Below, one piece after another: positions 51,837 through 63,071 of a DNA stretch of 64,000 nt. The position numbers were made by a program, and so were the translations under genes. Positions within the stretch are counted from its first letter, which is position 1. Each line of letters opens with the position of its first letter. A model generated the notes under the pieces. The model worked only from the letters and a program-made list of their open reading frames with translations. It made no database searches and was not told where the DNA came from. The stretch comes from Pseudomonas syringae. Its GTDB lineage: Bacteria > Pseudomonadota > Gammaproteobacteria > Pseudomonadales > Pseudomonadaceae. Location of the stretch: the NCBI RefSeq assembly GCF_023278085.1, contig NZ_CP066265.1:4784501-4848500 (forward strand). The letters are read 5' to 3'.

Positions 51837-52289
51837 TTAACGCACCGCTTCAAACTCATGCCCACACGCCAGGCAGTGGCTCAGCCATTCGCCCAGGAAC
51901 AGGTTGAGCTGGGCTTTTTCGTCTGGCTGGTGCATTTCGGCGTTGGGGTAGGGATAGATACCGCGAAAGCGCCGTGCATGTTCGGCACCGATGACTTCAG
52001 CCATGCGCGCATCGTGATAGACCTGCACTTCAAGCACGGGCACCGGCAGCCACGGCAGGCTGTGTTCCTGGCGGACTTGCAGGGTGGTGGTGTACGGGCA
52101 GTCGAGCAGCACTTCGACGGCCAGGACGCCCAGCATCTGGTCGCCCTGGGTGACGGCGACGCGGCGCGAGCGCTGTTCGTTGCGCATGTCGGGCAACAGG
52201 CGCATCAGGCGCGCGTAGTTGGCCTCACACGCAGCCTGTAGCCCGGCAAGATCGACACGGTAGCGTTCGCGCAATAGATTCACGACCAT
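51837..52289 (-). CDS. DUF1249 family protein
   Basis: 150 residues. Recognised by the start MVVNLLRERYRVDLAGLQAACEANYARLMRLLPDMR region and the later IGAEHARRFRGIYPYPNAEMHQPDEKAQLN. Two Cys near the C-terminus (HCLACGHEFE) are notable and could bind metal or form a disulfide. Function is unknown. It overlaps nudF by 10 bases, so the two are translated together; the family usually lies between the genes for NudF and CpdA. Confidence 0.88.
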   Translation of the reverse strand: MVVNLLRERYRVDLAGLQAACEANYARLMRLLPDMRNEQRSRRVAVTQGDQMLGVLAVEVLLDCPYTTTLQVRQEHSLPWLPVPVLEVQVYHDARMAEVIGAEHARRFRGIYPYPNAEMHQPDEKAQLNLFLGEWLSHCLACGHEFEAVR

Positions 52290-52927
52290 AACCCCCTTAT
52301 TTCAGCGCGGTTCAACGCCAGCCATTGCAAGGCAATGATGGTTGAAGCGTTCTTGATTCTTCCGTCTTTCATCGCCTGTATCGCGTCGTCGAAGGACCAG
52401 ACCGTCACGCGGATGTCTTCGCCTTCCGCCTCAAGGCCATGTAATCCACCGGCCCCTTCACTGCTGCAGCGCCCCATGTACAGGTGAACGAACTCGTCAC
52501 TGCCGCCCGGCGAAGGAAAATATTTGGTGATCGGCCACAGCGCGTCGAACACCAGTCCAGCTTCCTCTTCTGCCTCGCGATGAGCAACTTCTTCCGGCAG
52601 CTCGTCCTTGTCGATAAGACCGGCGACCAGTTCGATCAACCATGGGTTGTCGGTCTTCTTCATGGCACCGACGCGGAACTGCTCGATCAGCACCACTTCA
52701 TCGCGTTTGGCGTCATAAGGAAGCACGCAGACGGCATCGTGACGAACGAACAGTTCGCGACTGATTTCCTTGCTCATGCCACCTGCGAACAGCTCATGGC
52801 GCACATGCAGCTTGTCCAGCTTATAGAAGCCCTTGAAGCAGTTTTCACGGCTGATGGTTTCAAACGCTGTAGGTGCAGTTCGTGTGTTCTGGGTCATGGA
52901 ATTCTCGCTTGCCGCCATTTTGGACAT
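52280..52927 (-). CDS. nudF: ADP-ribose diphosphatase NudF
   Basis: 215 residues from ATG 52927, with AGGA 7 bases upstream; ATG 52897 (MTQNTRTAPTAFE) is a close rival that gives 205 residues. A perfect Nudix box is visible, GLIDKDELPEEVAHREAEEEAGL, with preceding VVLIEQFRVGA. The protein hydrolyses ADP-ribose to AMP and ribose 5-phosphate and clears a reactive NAD breakdown product. It heads nudF-DUF1249 on the minus strand, diverging from the DUF3298 lipoprotein gene. Confidence 0.93.
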   Translation of the reverse strand: MSKMAASENSMTQNTRTAPTAFETISRENCFKGFYKLDKLHVRHELFAGGMSKEISRELFVRHDAVCVLPYDAKRDEVVLIEQFRVGAMKKTDNPWLIELVAGLIDKDELPEEVAHREAEEEAGLVFDALWPITKYFPSPGGSDEFVHLYMGRCSSEGAGGLHGLEAEGEDIRVTVWSFDDAIQAMKDGRIKNASTIIALQWLALNRAEIRGLWS

Positions 52928-53105
52928 CGGTCCATCCTAACGCGCATCGACGGTCGGATGCAGCCCCCTTGAACACGCAGGGTAGACGGCCGCAACATAA
53001 AACAATTCTAATCTGCCATCTAGCGAACCGAAGTCGTTGTTTACAGTCCAACCAGCCTGCACACGCACAACGCAACCGCCTTTTTTGACACTGCCAAGGA
53101 TCAAC

Positions 53106-53852
53106 ATGTCGTTATTGAGGATCACTTCACTGGCTTGCCTGGCCCTGTTGCTCGGCGCCTGCCAAAGCCTCTTCACGCCCAACATGCGCACACCGCTGCA
53201 AGTCCAGCGCGATGCCTCCGAGCTGATCAAGCCGGGCTGCACCAGCGCTGACTGCCCGTTGGTGAACGTCGATACCGTGCATTTCCCCGATGAGCCGCGC
53301 CTGGACGCCATCGTCCAGAAGACCCTGCTGCAATTGACGGTCGGTGAAACCAGCGCGTCGGCACCGCCATCCGTCAAAGCCTATCAGGAGCAGTTCCTGA
53401 GCCAGGCCCAGGGCCGCAACGCCAGTTACCTGCAAGCCAAGGTACGCGAACAGCATGACGGTATCGTGGTTGTCGAGCTGTCCAGTTATCTGGATAACGG
53501 TGGCGCTCACGGCAATCCCGGCCGTGCGTTCATCAACTATTCGCGTCAGCAGCAGAAAGTCCTGACCCTGGCCGACATGATCATTCCGGGCAAGGAAAGC
53601 GAGTTCTGGCAGAAAGCCCAACTGGCTCACCAGAGCTGGCTGGTCTCGGCCAAGCTGAACGAAGACAGCGAATTCATCAAGACCTGGCCTTTCAAGCGCA
53701 CACCGCATATCGCCCTGACTTACGGTGCCGTGATTCTCAAGTATCCGGTGGAAACCATCGCGCCTTACGCGATGGGCCATATCGAGCTGAAGATTCCTTA
53801 TCCGCAGCTCAATGGCATCCTCAAGTCGGAACTGTTCCCCGGTCGCGGTTGA
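53106..53852 (+). CDS. RsiV-like DUF3298 lipoprotein
   Basis: 248 residues from ATG 53106 (MSLLRITSLACLALLLGAC), with AAGGA upstream. The lipobox LLLGAC makes Cys19 the acylation site. The remainder fits DUF3298/RsiV-like proteins (SYLDNGGAHGNPGRAFINYS, KVLTLADMIIPG, then YAMGHIELKIPYPQL). RsiV in Bacillus is an anti-sigma factor that binds lysozyme, but here no sigma factor gene is adjacent, so a sigma role is not implied. Its 3' end overlaps the convergent cytX gene by 32 bases. Confidence 0.84.
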   Translation: MSLLRITSLACLALLLGACQSLFTPNMRTPLQVQRDASELIKPGCTSADCPLVNVDTVHFPDEPRLDAIVQKTLLQLTVGETSASAPPSVKAYQEQFLSQAQGRNASYLQAKVREQHDGIVVVELSSYLDNGGAHGNPGRAFINYSRQQQKVLTLADMIIPGKESEFWQKAQLAHQSWLVSAKLNEDSEFIKTWPFKRTPHIALTYGAVILKYPVETIAPYAMGHIELKIPYPQLNGILKSELFPGRG

Positions 53853-55110
53853 TCGCTCCGTCGATGAACAGCTGCAACACGCCAGCGACGATAAGCGCTG
53901 GCAGTGTTGCGCCCACCTCGGGATAGAGATTGGCCAGCAGGTGATAGGTGCTGATGCCACCCAGCCACGCCAGCAGACTCATCCAGCGAAAACCGCCCTC
54001 CGCGACCAGACCACTGCGCCGACGCAGAATGAAATGGTCGACCAGCACCACGCCGAACAGCGGCGCAAACACCGAGCCGATCAGCAGCAAGAAGTTCTGG
54101 TACTGCGCCAATGGTGCGAGACAGGCGATCAAGGTGCAGATCACGCCAATCATCAACGCCAGATGCTCAACCTTGATGCGCGTCAACAGCGCGCTGGAAA
54201 CCGCCGCCGAGTGGATATCCGCGAACGCGTTCTCGGTTTCATCCAGCAGGATCAGCAACAGCGGAATGCCTAGGCCTGCACCCGCCAGCGCTAACAGCAA
54301 GGCGTTGACTTCACCACTCGGCGCGAACGCCAGGGTGTAGGCAACGCCGAGGCTCATCAGCCAGAAGTTGCCGATGAAAAAGCCGACTGCGGTGCCGCCG
54401 AAGACACGTTTGGCGCGCTGGCCGAAGCGCGAGTAGTCGGCGATCAATGGCAACCAGGACAGCGGCATGGCGATGGCAATGTCGAAACCGGAAGCAAACG
54501 GCATCGAACCGTCGCCGGTTGTCGCCCACAACGCGGCCAAATCAGCCTTGGCAAGCAGGTTCCAGGTCAGCCATGAGCAGGCCGCCAGCAAAATCCACAC
54601 ACCCCATTTGCGCAAGAAACGGCGCACGAAGGTCAGCGGACCGCTGACCGCCAGCAAGGTCGCCAGGGCACCGAAAAACAGCGTCCAGAGCAGCGGACTG
54701 GCCCATGGGCTGCCGTCTGCAAAAGCCCGGGCGCCCAACAGGCTGGCGGCATCGCGCATGACGATGATCTCGAACGAGCCCCAGCCGATCAGTTGCAGCA
54801 GGTTCAACAGCGCAGGCAACGACGCGCCCTTGCTGCCCAGGCTGAGCTTGAGCGCTGCCATGGACGACAAACCGGTGTCGCTGCCGATCACGGCGACACT
54901 GGCGAGCAGCAAAACGCCCAGCAGCGTGCCGAGAAAAATCGCCAGCATCGCACCCGACATGCCCAGCCCCGGCGCCAGCAAGGCCCCGGTCTGCAACACC
55001 ATCAGGCCGATGCCGAGGGAAAACCACAGGGAAAACAGATCCCGCCCGCCGAACACCCGCTGGCTGGCGGGGACGGGCGTGTCGGGAGAATAGGTGCCGG
55101 GTGTGTTCAC
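53821..55110 (-). CDS. cytX: NCS1-type transporter CytX (putative hydroxymethylpyrimidine permease)
   Basis: 429 residues with about twelve hydrophobic segments. It belongs to the nucleobase:cation symporter-1 family (SLWFSLGIGLMVLQTGALL, later FGSVDHF-like GVVLVDHFILRRR). Location directly after thiC on the same strand supports the CytX assignment, a likely importer of the thiamine pyrimidine precursor HMP. The repeats between thiC and cytX may interrupt riboswitch control. The stop region overlaps the DUF3298 gene on the other strand. Confidence 0.87.
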   Translation of the reverse strand: MNTPGTYSPDTPVPASQRVFGGRDLFSLWFSLGIGLMVLQTGALLAPGLGMSGAMLAIFLGTLLGVLLLASVAVIGSDTGLSSMAALKLSLGSKGASLPALLNLLQLIGWGSFEIIVMRDAASLLGARAFADGSPWASPLLWTLFFGALATLLAVSGPLTFVRRFLRKWGVWILLAACSWLTWNLLAKADLAALWATTGDGSMPFASGFDIAIAMPLSWLPLIADYSRFGQRAKRVFGGTAVGFFIGNFWLMSLGVAYTLAFAPSGEVNALLLALAGAGLGIPLLLILLDETENAFADIHSAAVSSALLTRIKVEHLALMIGVICTLIACLAPLAQYQNFLLLIGSVFAPLFGVVLVDHFILRRRSGLVAEGGFRWMSLLAWLGGISTYHLLANLYPEVGATLPALIVAGVLQLFIDGAINRDRGTVPT

Positions 55111-55167
55111 GTGTATGTCTCATGTGGAGCGTTGATGAACTGATTACGGCGGCGCTGCACGCCCAAA

Positions 55168-55335
55168 GTCGGACGCAGAGCGTCCAGAACGGCATGCCAA
55201 CGCGGAGCGTTGGCACGATAGTCATCTCAAGGCTTGTGTATAACCGTGAGCGCGGAGCATGGGTACGATAGTTACGGACTATCGTTCCTCACGCTCCAGC
55301 GTGGGAACGCCTTGGGTGACGCTCCGCGTCACAAA
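55168..55335. repeat. Short-palindrome repeat copy (locus d)
   Basis: Between cytX and thiC. Palindromes at 55171-55185 (ggacgcagagcgtcc), 55198-55212 (caacgcggagcgttg), 55290-55303 (cacgctccagcgtg) and 55316-55332 (gtgacgctccgcgtcac). The segment gtgtataaccgtgagcgcgg (near 55240) is the inverted counterpart of a segment at 42397-42416. No gene. Confidence 0.8.
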
Positions 55336-55367
55336 TCTGTGCCGCGCCAGATAAGGAGAGTCATGCT

Positions 55368-57287
<1,920 letters not shown>

Positions 57288-57425
57288 TTATTGTCGGAGT
57301 GACCTGATCATGACGGACGGATGCACCAGTGCTGGTGCTGAGTATCGAAAGGAGGCGGAACTGTTCATTATTTGAACAATCGACCCCGGACGAAACTCAA
57401 GAGGACTCGCCGGGAGACGAGAAAT

Positions 57426-57513
57426 CTTGTTCCCTACGCAGGCGCTAACCTGATCAGGTTCAACGGGATCCGGTTTAACCGATCTCAGCCTCATAGCAAG
57501 GCACCCCGACAAG
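57426..57513 (-). promoter_or_regulatory. TPP riboswitch (THI element) of thiC
   Basis: On the minus strand the closing stem CTTGT...ACAAG (57509-57513 with 57426-57430) encloses the TPP-aptamer landmarks: CGGGGTGC, GGCTGAGATCGG, the CCTGATC(A) core with flanking AACCTGATCAGGTTA, and GCGTAGGGAAC. The element ends about 168 bases upstream of the thiC start, leaving room for an expression platform. It should turn thiC off when thiamine pyrophosphate is plentiful. Confidence 0.93.
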
Positions 57514-57593
57514 AACGCGGTCAGTCTATGACGGGGCGCGGTCGCAATGCCAGCCTATTTGCACAGACCTCGATAAATGGCGTGAATCGACGA

Positions 57594-57622
57594 TTGTTGC
57601 CAAAAGCGTCTGGCTCTACACT
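57594..57622 (+). promoter_or_regulatory. Candidate promoter of tolC
   Basis: -35 TTGTTG (57594-57599) and -10 TACACT (57617-57622) with a 17-base spacer, 57 bases upstream of the tolC ATG. It lies in the divergent gap with the thiC leader. Confidence 0.5.
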
Positions 57623-57679
57623 CGCTAGCCCGGTTTTTTTCAAACTGTGATTACTTTCTTCATGAACAGGGAATGCCTC

Positions 57680-59119
57680 ATGTTGCGCAAACTTTCGTTG
57701 GTTGTGGCCGTTTCGTTTGCGTCCAGCGGGCTGACCTGGGCAGCCGACTTGCCAATGCCTACCCAGACCGGCCTGCTGAATGTTTACCAGCAAGCGGTTG
57801 ACAACAACGCCGACCTCGCCGCCTCGCGCGCCGATTACGACGCCCGCAAGGAAGTCGTGCCGCAAGCGCGTGCCGGTCTGCTGCCGAATATTTCCGGGAG
57901 CGTGCAGAACAGCAACACGCGCACCAGCATCGACCAGCCCCGAGCCGTGGCCACGCGCAGCGGCAATGTCTATCAAGCCACACTGAGCCAGCCGATCTTC
58001 CGCGCCGACCGCTGGTTCCAGTTGCAGGCTGCCGAAGCGAGTAACGAACAGGCGGCGCTGGAGCTGTCGGCCACTGAACAGAACCTGATCCTGCAATCGG
58101 CGCAAAGCTATTTCAACGTGTTGCGTGCGCAGGACAACCTGGCGTCGACCAAGGCAGAGGAAGCGGCATTCAAACGCCAGCTGGATCAGGCAAATGAGCG
58201 CTTCGATGTCGGCCTGTCGGACAAGACCGATGTGCTGCAAGCCCAGGCCAGCTATGACACCTCCCGCGCCGGCCGGCTGCTTGCCAAGCGTCAGGTGGAC
58301 GATGCCTTTCAGGCACTGGTGACGCTGACCAATCGTGAATACAACTCCATCGAAGGCATCGTGCACACGTTGCCGGTGCTCGCGCCAACACCCAATGACG
58401 CCAAAGCCTGGGTCGACACCGCCGCGCAGCAGAACCTCAATCTGCTGGCCAGTAACTACGCGGTCAGCGCCGCCGAAGAAACCTTGCGTCAGCGCAAGGC
58501 CGGGCACGCACCGACACTGGACGCCGTGGCCACCTATCAGCGTGGCGACAACGACGCCCTCGGTTTCAGCAACCCCAACTACACCGGCCGCAATTACGGC
58601 GGCGATGTCGAGCAGCGCAGCATTGGCGTGCAGTTGAATATCCCGATCTATAGCGGCGGTTTGACCAGCTCGCAGGTACGCGAGGCTTATTCGCGGTTGA
58701 GCCAGAGCGAGCAGCGTCGTGAAAGCCTGCGCCGTCAGGTGGTGGAAAACACCCGCAACCTGCACCGTGCTGTGAACACTGATGTGGAGCAGGTCCAGGC
58801 GCGCAAGCAGTCGATCATTTCCAACCAGAGCGCGCTGGAAGCCACGGAAATCGGCTATCAGGTCGGTACGCGCAACATCGTCGACGTACTGGATGCGCAG
58901 CGCCAGCTGTACGCTTCGGTGCGTGATTACAACAACACGCGCTATGACTACATCCTCGACAACCTGCGCCTCAAACAGGCAGCAGGCACCCTGAACCCCG
59001 GCGACCTGCAGGACCTGTCGCGCTACCTCAAGCCTGACTACAACCCGGACAAGGACTTCCTGCCACCCGACCTGGCGACGGCGGCGCAGAAGAATTTCGA
59101 GCGGCCGGCGCAACGCTGA
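57680..59119 (+). CDS. tolC: TolC family outer-membrane channel
   Basis: 479 residues from ATG 57680 (MLRKLSLVVAVSFASSGLTWA), a Sec signal peptide; eleven upstream codons are in frame but not family-like. The mature part has the two-fold TolC repeat (residues about 30-230 and 240-440), with NVYQQAVDNNADLAASRADYDARKE, SYFNVLRAQDNLA and YEVGTRNIVDVLDAQRQLY-like VGTRNIVDVLDAQRQLYASV. TolC trimers form the outer-membrane duct for tripartite efflux and type I secretion. It diverges from thiC. Confidence 0.96.
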   Translation: MLRKLSLVVAVSFASSGLTWAADLPMPTQTGLLNVYQQAVDNNADLAASRADYDARKEVVPQARAGLLPNISGSVQNSNTRTSIDQPRAVATRSGNVYQATLSQPIFRADRWFQLQAAEASNEQAALELSATEQNLILQSAQSYFNVLRAQDNLASTKAEEAAFKRQLDQANERFDVGLSDKTDVLQAQASYDTSRAGRLLAKRQVDDAFQALVTLTNREYNSIEGIVHTLPVLAPTPNDAKAWVDTAAQQNLNLLASNYAVSAAEETLRQRKAGHAPTLDAVATYQRGDNDALGFSNPNYTGRNYGGDVEQRSIGVQLNIPIYSGGLTSSQVREAYSRLSQSEQRRESLRRQVVENTRNLHRAVNTDVEQVQARKQSIISNQSALEATEIGYQVGTRNIVDVLDAQRQLYASVRDYNNTRYDYILDNLRLKQAAGTLNPGDLQDLSRYLKPDYNPDKDFLPPDLATAAQKNFERPAQR

Positions 59120-59164
59120 GGTTGCTGGCCGTTCTGGATGCTTTTAGTCATGCAGCGCGGGCCA

Positions 59165-59312
59165 GATGTGTGACGCGGAGCGTCACCCAAGGCATTCCCG
59201 CACTGGAGCGTGAGGAACGATAGGCGTCTGCACAGGCGTGAGGAACGAGAATCTCAACTATCGTGCCGACGCTCTGCGTCGGTATGCAGTTCTGGACGCT
59301 CTGCGTCCTCCC
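59165..59312. repeat. Short-palindrome repeat copy (locus e)
   Basis: Between the convergent tolC and waaA genes. Palindromes at 59170-59186 (gtgacgcggagcgtcac), 59266-59282 (ccgacgctctgcgtcgg) and 59294-59308 (ggacgctctgcgtcc). Bridging strings gaggaacgatag and gaggaacgagaatctc match loci a and c. No gene. Confidence 0.8.
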
Positions 59313-59316
59313 CGAT

Positions 59317-60597
59317 TCAGCGCCGGGCTATCAACCGCCCTATCCCGTCCAGCAAGCGCTGCAGCGCACCTTGATTGGCTTTCATCACCGCAAGCCCAGC
59401 CTCGGCCATGCCGCGGGCCAGTTCCGGCTGGTCGATCAGGCGCTGCACGACAGCGGCGAGTGTGGTCGCGTCACTGACTTCTTCCAGGGCACCGGCATTG
59501 CGCAGCTTTGCGGCAATCTCAAGAAAGTTGAACAGGTGCGGGCCGCTCAGTATCGGCTTGGCCAATGCCGCAGGTTCCAGCAGGTTATGTCCACCATTCG
59601 GCACCAGGCTGCCCCCCACGAAGGCGATATCGGCCAGCGCATAGAGAAACAGCAATTCGCCCATGGTATCGCCCAGCAGCACCGAGGCGTCTGGCGTGAC
59701 AGGTTGCGCAGTAGAGCGCCGAACTGTCGCAAAGCCTTGCTGCTGACACAGTGCATGCACGCTGTCGAAGCGCTCGGGATGACGCGGCACCAGAATCAGC
59801 AGCGCATCGGGATGGCTCGTCAGTAGCGTGCGATGGGCTGAAAGAACGCTTTCGTCCTCGCCAGCATGGGTGCTGGCGGCGATCCATACCGGACGCTGTG
59901 TCGCCTGCCATTGCTCACGCAACTGCGCAGCGCGCTCCAGCAGTTGCGGGTCGATGCTCAGGTCGAACTTGATCGAACCCGTCACCGTAACGCACTCGGG
60001 ACGCGCACCCAGATCACGAAAGCGCTGCGCTTCGGCTTCAGTCTGCACCGCAAACCAGGCCATTGCCGACAGCATCGGCCGGGTCAGCCTGGCAAAACGC
60101 GCGTAGCCGCGCGCCGAACGCTCCGACAACCGCGCATTGGCCAGCACCACGGGAATCCCGCGCCTGGCACACTGATGAATATGGTTGGGCCACAGTTCAG
60201 TCTCCATGATGATGCCCAGACGCGGCTGCACATGATCGAGAAAACGCCCAGCGGCCCACGGCAGGTCATACGGCAGGTAGCAATGCTGAATGCGCGGCTC
60301 GCTGGCGAACAGCGCCTTGATTCGCTCCGAACCTGTGGGCGTCATGCAAGTCACAGTGATCGGTAACTGCGGGTATTGCGCCAGCAGCGCACGAATCATC
60401 GGCGCGGCTGCAATGCTTTCGCCGACCGACACCGCGTGTACCCAGACGCCGCCGTGCTGCATGGCCGGCAGGCCTCTGGCGAAGCGTTCGCCGATACGCT
60501 GGCGATACGCCGGGGCCTTGCGCGCACGCAGCCACAGGCGCAGTGCGACCAGCGGCAGGCCGAGATGAAACAGCACGGTATAAAGGGTTCTATTCAT
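59317..60597 (-). CDS. waaA: 3-deoxy-D-manno-octulosonic acid transferase
   Basis: 426 residues. A hydrophobic N-terminus (TLYTVLFHLGLPLVALRLWLR) anchors it to the inner membrane. The GT30 domain has GVWVHAVSVGESIAAAPMIRALL, then LGIIMETELWPN and a C-terminal UDP/CMP-type motif GGSLVPNGGHNLLEPAAL. It adds Kdo to lipid A precursor. It is convergent with tolC and diverges from the SMR gene. Confidence 0.95.
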   Translation of the reverse strand: MNRTLYTVLFHLGLPLVALRLWLRARKAPAYRQRIGERFARGLPAMQHGGVWVHAVSVGESIAAAPMIRALLAQYPQLPITVTCMTPTGSERIKALFASEPRIQHCYLPYDLPWAAGRFLDHVQPRLGIIMETELWPNHIHQCARRGIPVVLANARLSERSARGYARFARLTRPMLSAMAWFAVQTEAEAQRFRDLGARPECVTVTGSIKFDLSIDPQLLERAAQLREQWQATQRPVWIAASTHAGEDESVLSAHRTLLTSHPDALLILVPRHPERFDSVHALCQQQGFATVRRSTAQPVTPDASVLLGDTMGELLFLYALADIAFVGGSLVPNGGHNLLEPAALAKPILSGPHLFNFLEIAAKLRNAGALEEVSDATTLAAVVQRLIDQPELARGMAEAGLAVMKANQGALQRLLDGIGRLIARR

Positions 60598-60666
60598 GGG
60601 CGCGGAGTTTATCAGCCCGCCATCACAAGTCGCTAGAATGCGCAGCCTGACGAAAAGGAATGCACC

Positions 60667-60999
60667 ATGAACGCTTACTACCTATTGGCCATCGCCGTTT
60701 GCGCGGAAGTCATCGCCACCACCTCCATGAAAGCGGTCAAGGGATTCAGTACCCCCCTGCCCTTGATACTGCTGATCACCGGCTACGCGATTGCGTTCTG
60801 GATGCTGATCCTGGTGATGCGCACGATTCCGGTCGGTATCACTTATGCCATCTGGTCGGGGATGGGCATCGTCATGGTCAGCATCGCAGCGTTCTTTATC
60901 TACGGCCAGAAACTCGATCTGCCCGCGCTGTTGGGCATGGGGATGATTGTCGCAGGGGTGGCGGTCATCCAGTTGTTCTCGAAAACCGCCGGGCATTGA
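60667..60999 (+). CDS. Small multidrug resistance (EmrE-type) transporter
   Basis: 110 residues, the SMR length. Four membrane segments, with the substrate- and proton-binding Glu14 in AVCAEVIATTSMKAV, then the family motifs GYAIAFWMLILVM and GITYAIWSGMGIV. AAGGA lies 8 bases upstream of ATG 60667. As a quaternary-cation/proton antiporter it would work as a dual-topology dimer. It diverges from waaA and is 49 bases before the FAD oxidoreductase. Confidence 0.95.
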   Translation: MNAYYLLAIAVCAEVIATTSMKAVKGFSTPLPLILLITGYAIAFWMLILVMRTIPVGITYAIWSGMGIVMVSIAAFFIYGQKLDLPALLGMGMIVAGVAVIQLFSKTAGH

Positions 61000-61012
61000 A
61001 AACCTGATCCCT

Positions 61013-61018
61013 TATAAT
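61013..61018 (+). promoter_or_regulatory. Candidate -10 box for FAD oxidoreductase operon
   Basis: A perfect TATAAT 29 bases upstream of the ATG, just past the SMR stop. No good -35 at 17 bases, so strength is unclear. Confidence 0.45.
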
Positions 61019-61047
61019 GCTCGTACTTTTTGCTCACTGAGGTGCTC

Positions 61048-62223
61048 ATGCCATCGGTTATTTCCACTGACGTCCTGATTGTCGGGGCTGGCGTAGCCGG
61101 TCTCTGGCTCAATGCCCGGTTGCGTCGTCAAGGGTTCTCGACAGTGCTGGTAGAAAGCGCCAGCCTGGGTGGCGGGCAGAGCCTCAAGTCGCAGGGGATC
61201 ATTCACGGTGGCGCCAAGTACGCACTGCACGGCGCGCTGTCTGGCGCCTCGGAAGCCATTGCCGACATGCCGCGCCGCTGGCGTGAAGCGCTTGACGGCA
61301 AGGGCGAACTGGATCTGTCTGGCGTACGCCTGCTGTCCGAGGCCCATTACCTGTGGTCGCCGGGCACCATTGCGGGCAACCTGACCAGCTTTTTCGCCAG
61401 CAAGGCGGTGCGCGGTCGCGTGGATCAGGTCAAGGGCGAGCAACTGCCGCCCGCTCTGCAAAACCCGAAATTCAAGGGCAAGGTCTATCGACTGGCGGAA
61501 CTGGTGGTCGACGTGCCAAGCCTGATCGAACGACTCGCAGAACTCGCGGGCGACAGCCTGTTGGCCGGGCAGAAAATCGAGCCGCTGTACGAAGCTGATG
61601 AGCTGATCGGCCTGCGCGTCGACGGTCGCGATATTCATGCCCAGCGTATCGTGCTCAGCGCGGGGGGGGGCAATGCCGAGCTGTTGAACGCACTGGGCGT
61701 GGCGCAACCGCAAATGCAGCGCCGCCCGCTGCACATGGTGCTGGTCAAGGGGCCGACCCTCAAACCGCTGTTCGCCCACTGCCTGGGCGGCGGGCCCAAG
61801 CCGCGCATCACGGTCACCACGCATCCTGCGGCTGATGGCCAGTGCGTGTGGTACCTGGGCGGCGACCTGGCCGAAGCCGATGGCGTGGCACGCGAGCCGA
61901 GCGCGCAGATTGCCGTTGCTCGCAAAGAACTCGAAGCCCTGCTGCCGTGGGTCGATCTGAGCCAGGCGCAGTGGGCGACGCTGCGGGTGGATCGCGCCGA
62001 GCCTGCACAATCGGGACTGGTGCGCCCGGACAACGCCTTTCTCGACAGCCAGCATCGCCTGATGATCGGCTGGCCGACCAAGCTCGCACTGGCACCGGAC
62101 TTCGCCGATCGGGTCTTGTCCCAGCTGTCGAGAGACGGTATCCATCCGACACCGCAAGCACCGCTGGTGGATGTGCCAAGGCCACCAATGGCCATACCTG
62201 TATGGGATGAACTGCTGCCATGA
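61048..62223 (+). CDS. FAD-dependent oxidoreductase (DAO-like)
   Basis: 391 residues from ATG 61048 (MPSVISTDVLIVGAGVAGLWL), with gaggtg about 5 bases upstream. The Rossmann dinucleotide motif is VLIVGAGVAGLWLNARL. A second region, GGGQSLKSQGIIHGGAKYAL, fits a flavin-binding DAO-type fold. The later RIVLSAGGGNAELLNALG is the ATG-like motif before the substrate domain. The substrate is not evident. It overlaps the aldo/keto reductase start by four bases (ATGA), so the two are coupled. Confidence 0.88.
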   Translation: MPSVISTDVLIVGAGVAGLWLNARLRRQGFSTVLVESASLGGGQSLKSQGIIHGGAKYALHGALSGASEAIADMPRRWREALDGKGELDLSGVRLLSEAHYLWSPGTIAGNLTSFFASKAVRGRVDQVKGEQLPPALQNPKFKGKVYRLAELVVDVPSLIERLAELAGDSLLAGQKIEPLYEADELIGLRVDGRDIHAQRIVLSAGGGNAELLNALGVAQPQMQRRPLHMVLVKGPTLKPLFAHCLGGGPKPRITVTTHPAADGQCVWYLGGDLAEADGVAREPSAQIAVARKELEALLPWVDLSQAQWATLRVDRAEPAQSGLVRPDNAFLDSQHRLMIGWPTKLALAPDFADRVLSQLSRDGIHPTPQAPLVDVPRPPMAIPVWDELLP

Positions 62224-63035
62224 GCCTGAAAACCCTGCATGACCTGCACCGCCCGTTCGGCAGCACCGGCCTGAGCGTCTCGCCGCTGGGGCTGGGCACC
62301 GTCAAACTGGGCCGCGACGTGGGCGTCAAATACCCCAGCGGCTTCAAGATCCCCGATGACCAGCAGGCGCAGATGCTGCTGCGCATGGCCCGTGACATGG
62401 GCATCAACCTGATCGACACCGCTCCGGCGTATGGCACCAGCGAAGAACGCCTCGGTCCGCTGCTGCGTGGACAGCGTCAGGACTGGGTAATCGTCAGCAA
62501 GGTGGGCGAAGAATTCGACAACGGTCAGTCAAGCCATGACTTCAGCGCTGAACACACACGCCGCTCGGTGGAGCGCAGCCTGAAACGTCTTGAAACTGAC
62601 TTTCTGGATCTGGTCCTGGTGCATTCGGACGGCAACGATCTGGCGATTCTCAACGACGCAGAGGTGTACCAGACGCTTGCTGATCTCAAGCGCGAAGGCA
62701 AGATCCGCGGCTTCGGTTTTTCCGGCAAGACCGTCGAAGGCGGCCTGCTGGCATTGCGCGAAGGGGACTGTGCAATGGTCACTTACAACCTCGACAAGCA
62801 GGATGAAAAACCGGTTCTGGACTACGCTGCCGCGCATGGCAAAGGCATCCTGGTCAAGAAAGCACTGGCCAGTGGTCATGTCTGCCTGACGCCGGGCATG
62901 GACCCGGTACAGGCCAGCTTCCAGCTGCTGTTTGAACATCCGGGGGTTGCCAGTGCTATTGTCGGGACCATCAACCCCATGCACCTGGCGCACAACGTTG
63001 CAACTGCCGCTGCCGTGATTTGTCGCCAAGCCTGA
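62220..63035 (+). CDS. Aldo/keto reductase
   Basis: 271 residues. The barrel has the family pattern: SPLGLGTVKLGRD at the first strand, the catalytic Asp and Tyr in NLIDTAPAYGTSEERLG, Lys in VIVSKVGEEFD and His in LVLVHSDGND. The C-terminal NADP(H) region is GVASAIVGTINPMHLAHNV. The substrate is unknown. The start overlaps the FAD oxidoreductase stop (ATGA), and the truncated Nudix-like gene follows 36 bases later, so the three form an operon. Confidence 0.93.
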   Translation: MSLKTLHDLHRPFGSTGLSVSPLGLGTVKLGRDVGVKYPSGFKIPDDQQAQMLLRMARDMGINLIDTAPAYGTSEERLGPLLRGQRQDWVIVSKVGEEFDNGQSSHDFSAEHTRRSVERSLKRLETDFLDLVLVHSDGNDLAILNDAEVYQTLADLKREGKIRGFGFSGKTVEGGLLALREGDCAMVTYNLDKQDEKPVLDYAAAHGKGILVKKALASGHVCLTPGMDPVQASFQLLFEHPGVASAIVGTINPMHLAHNVATAAAVICRQA

Positions 63036-63071
63036 TTGAGGCGGCCGACCCCAACGCAAGAAGGAGCCGTT

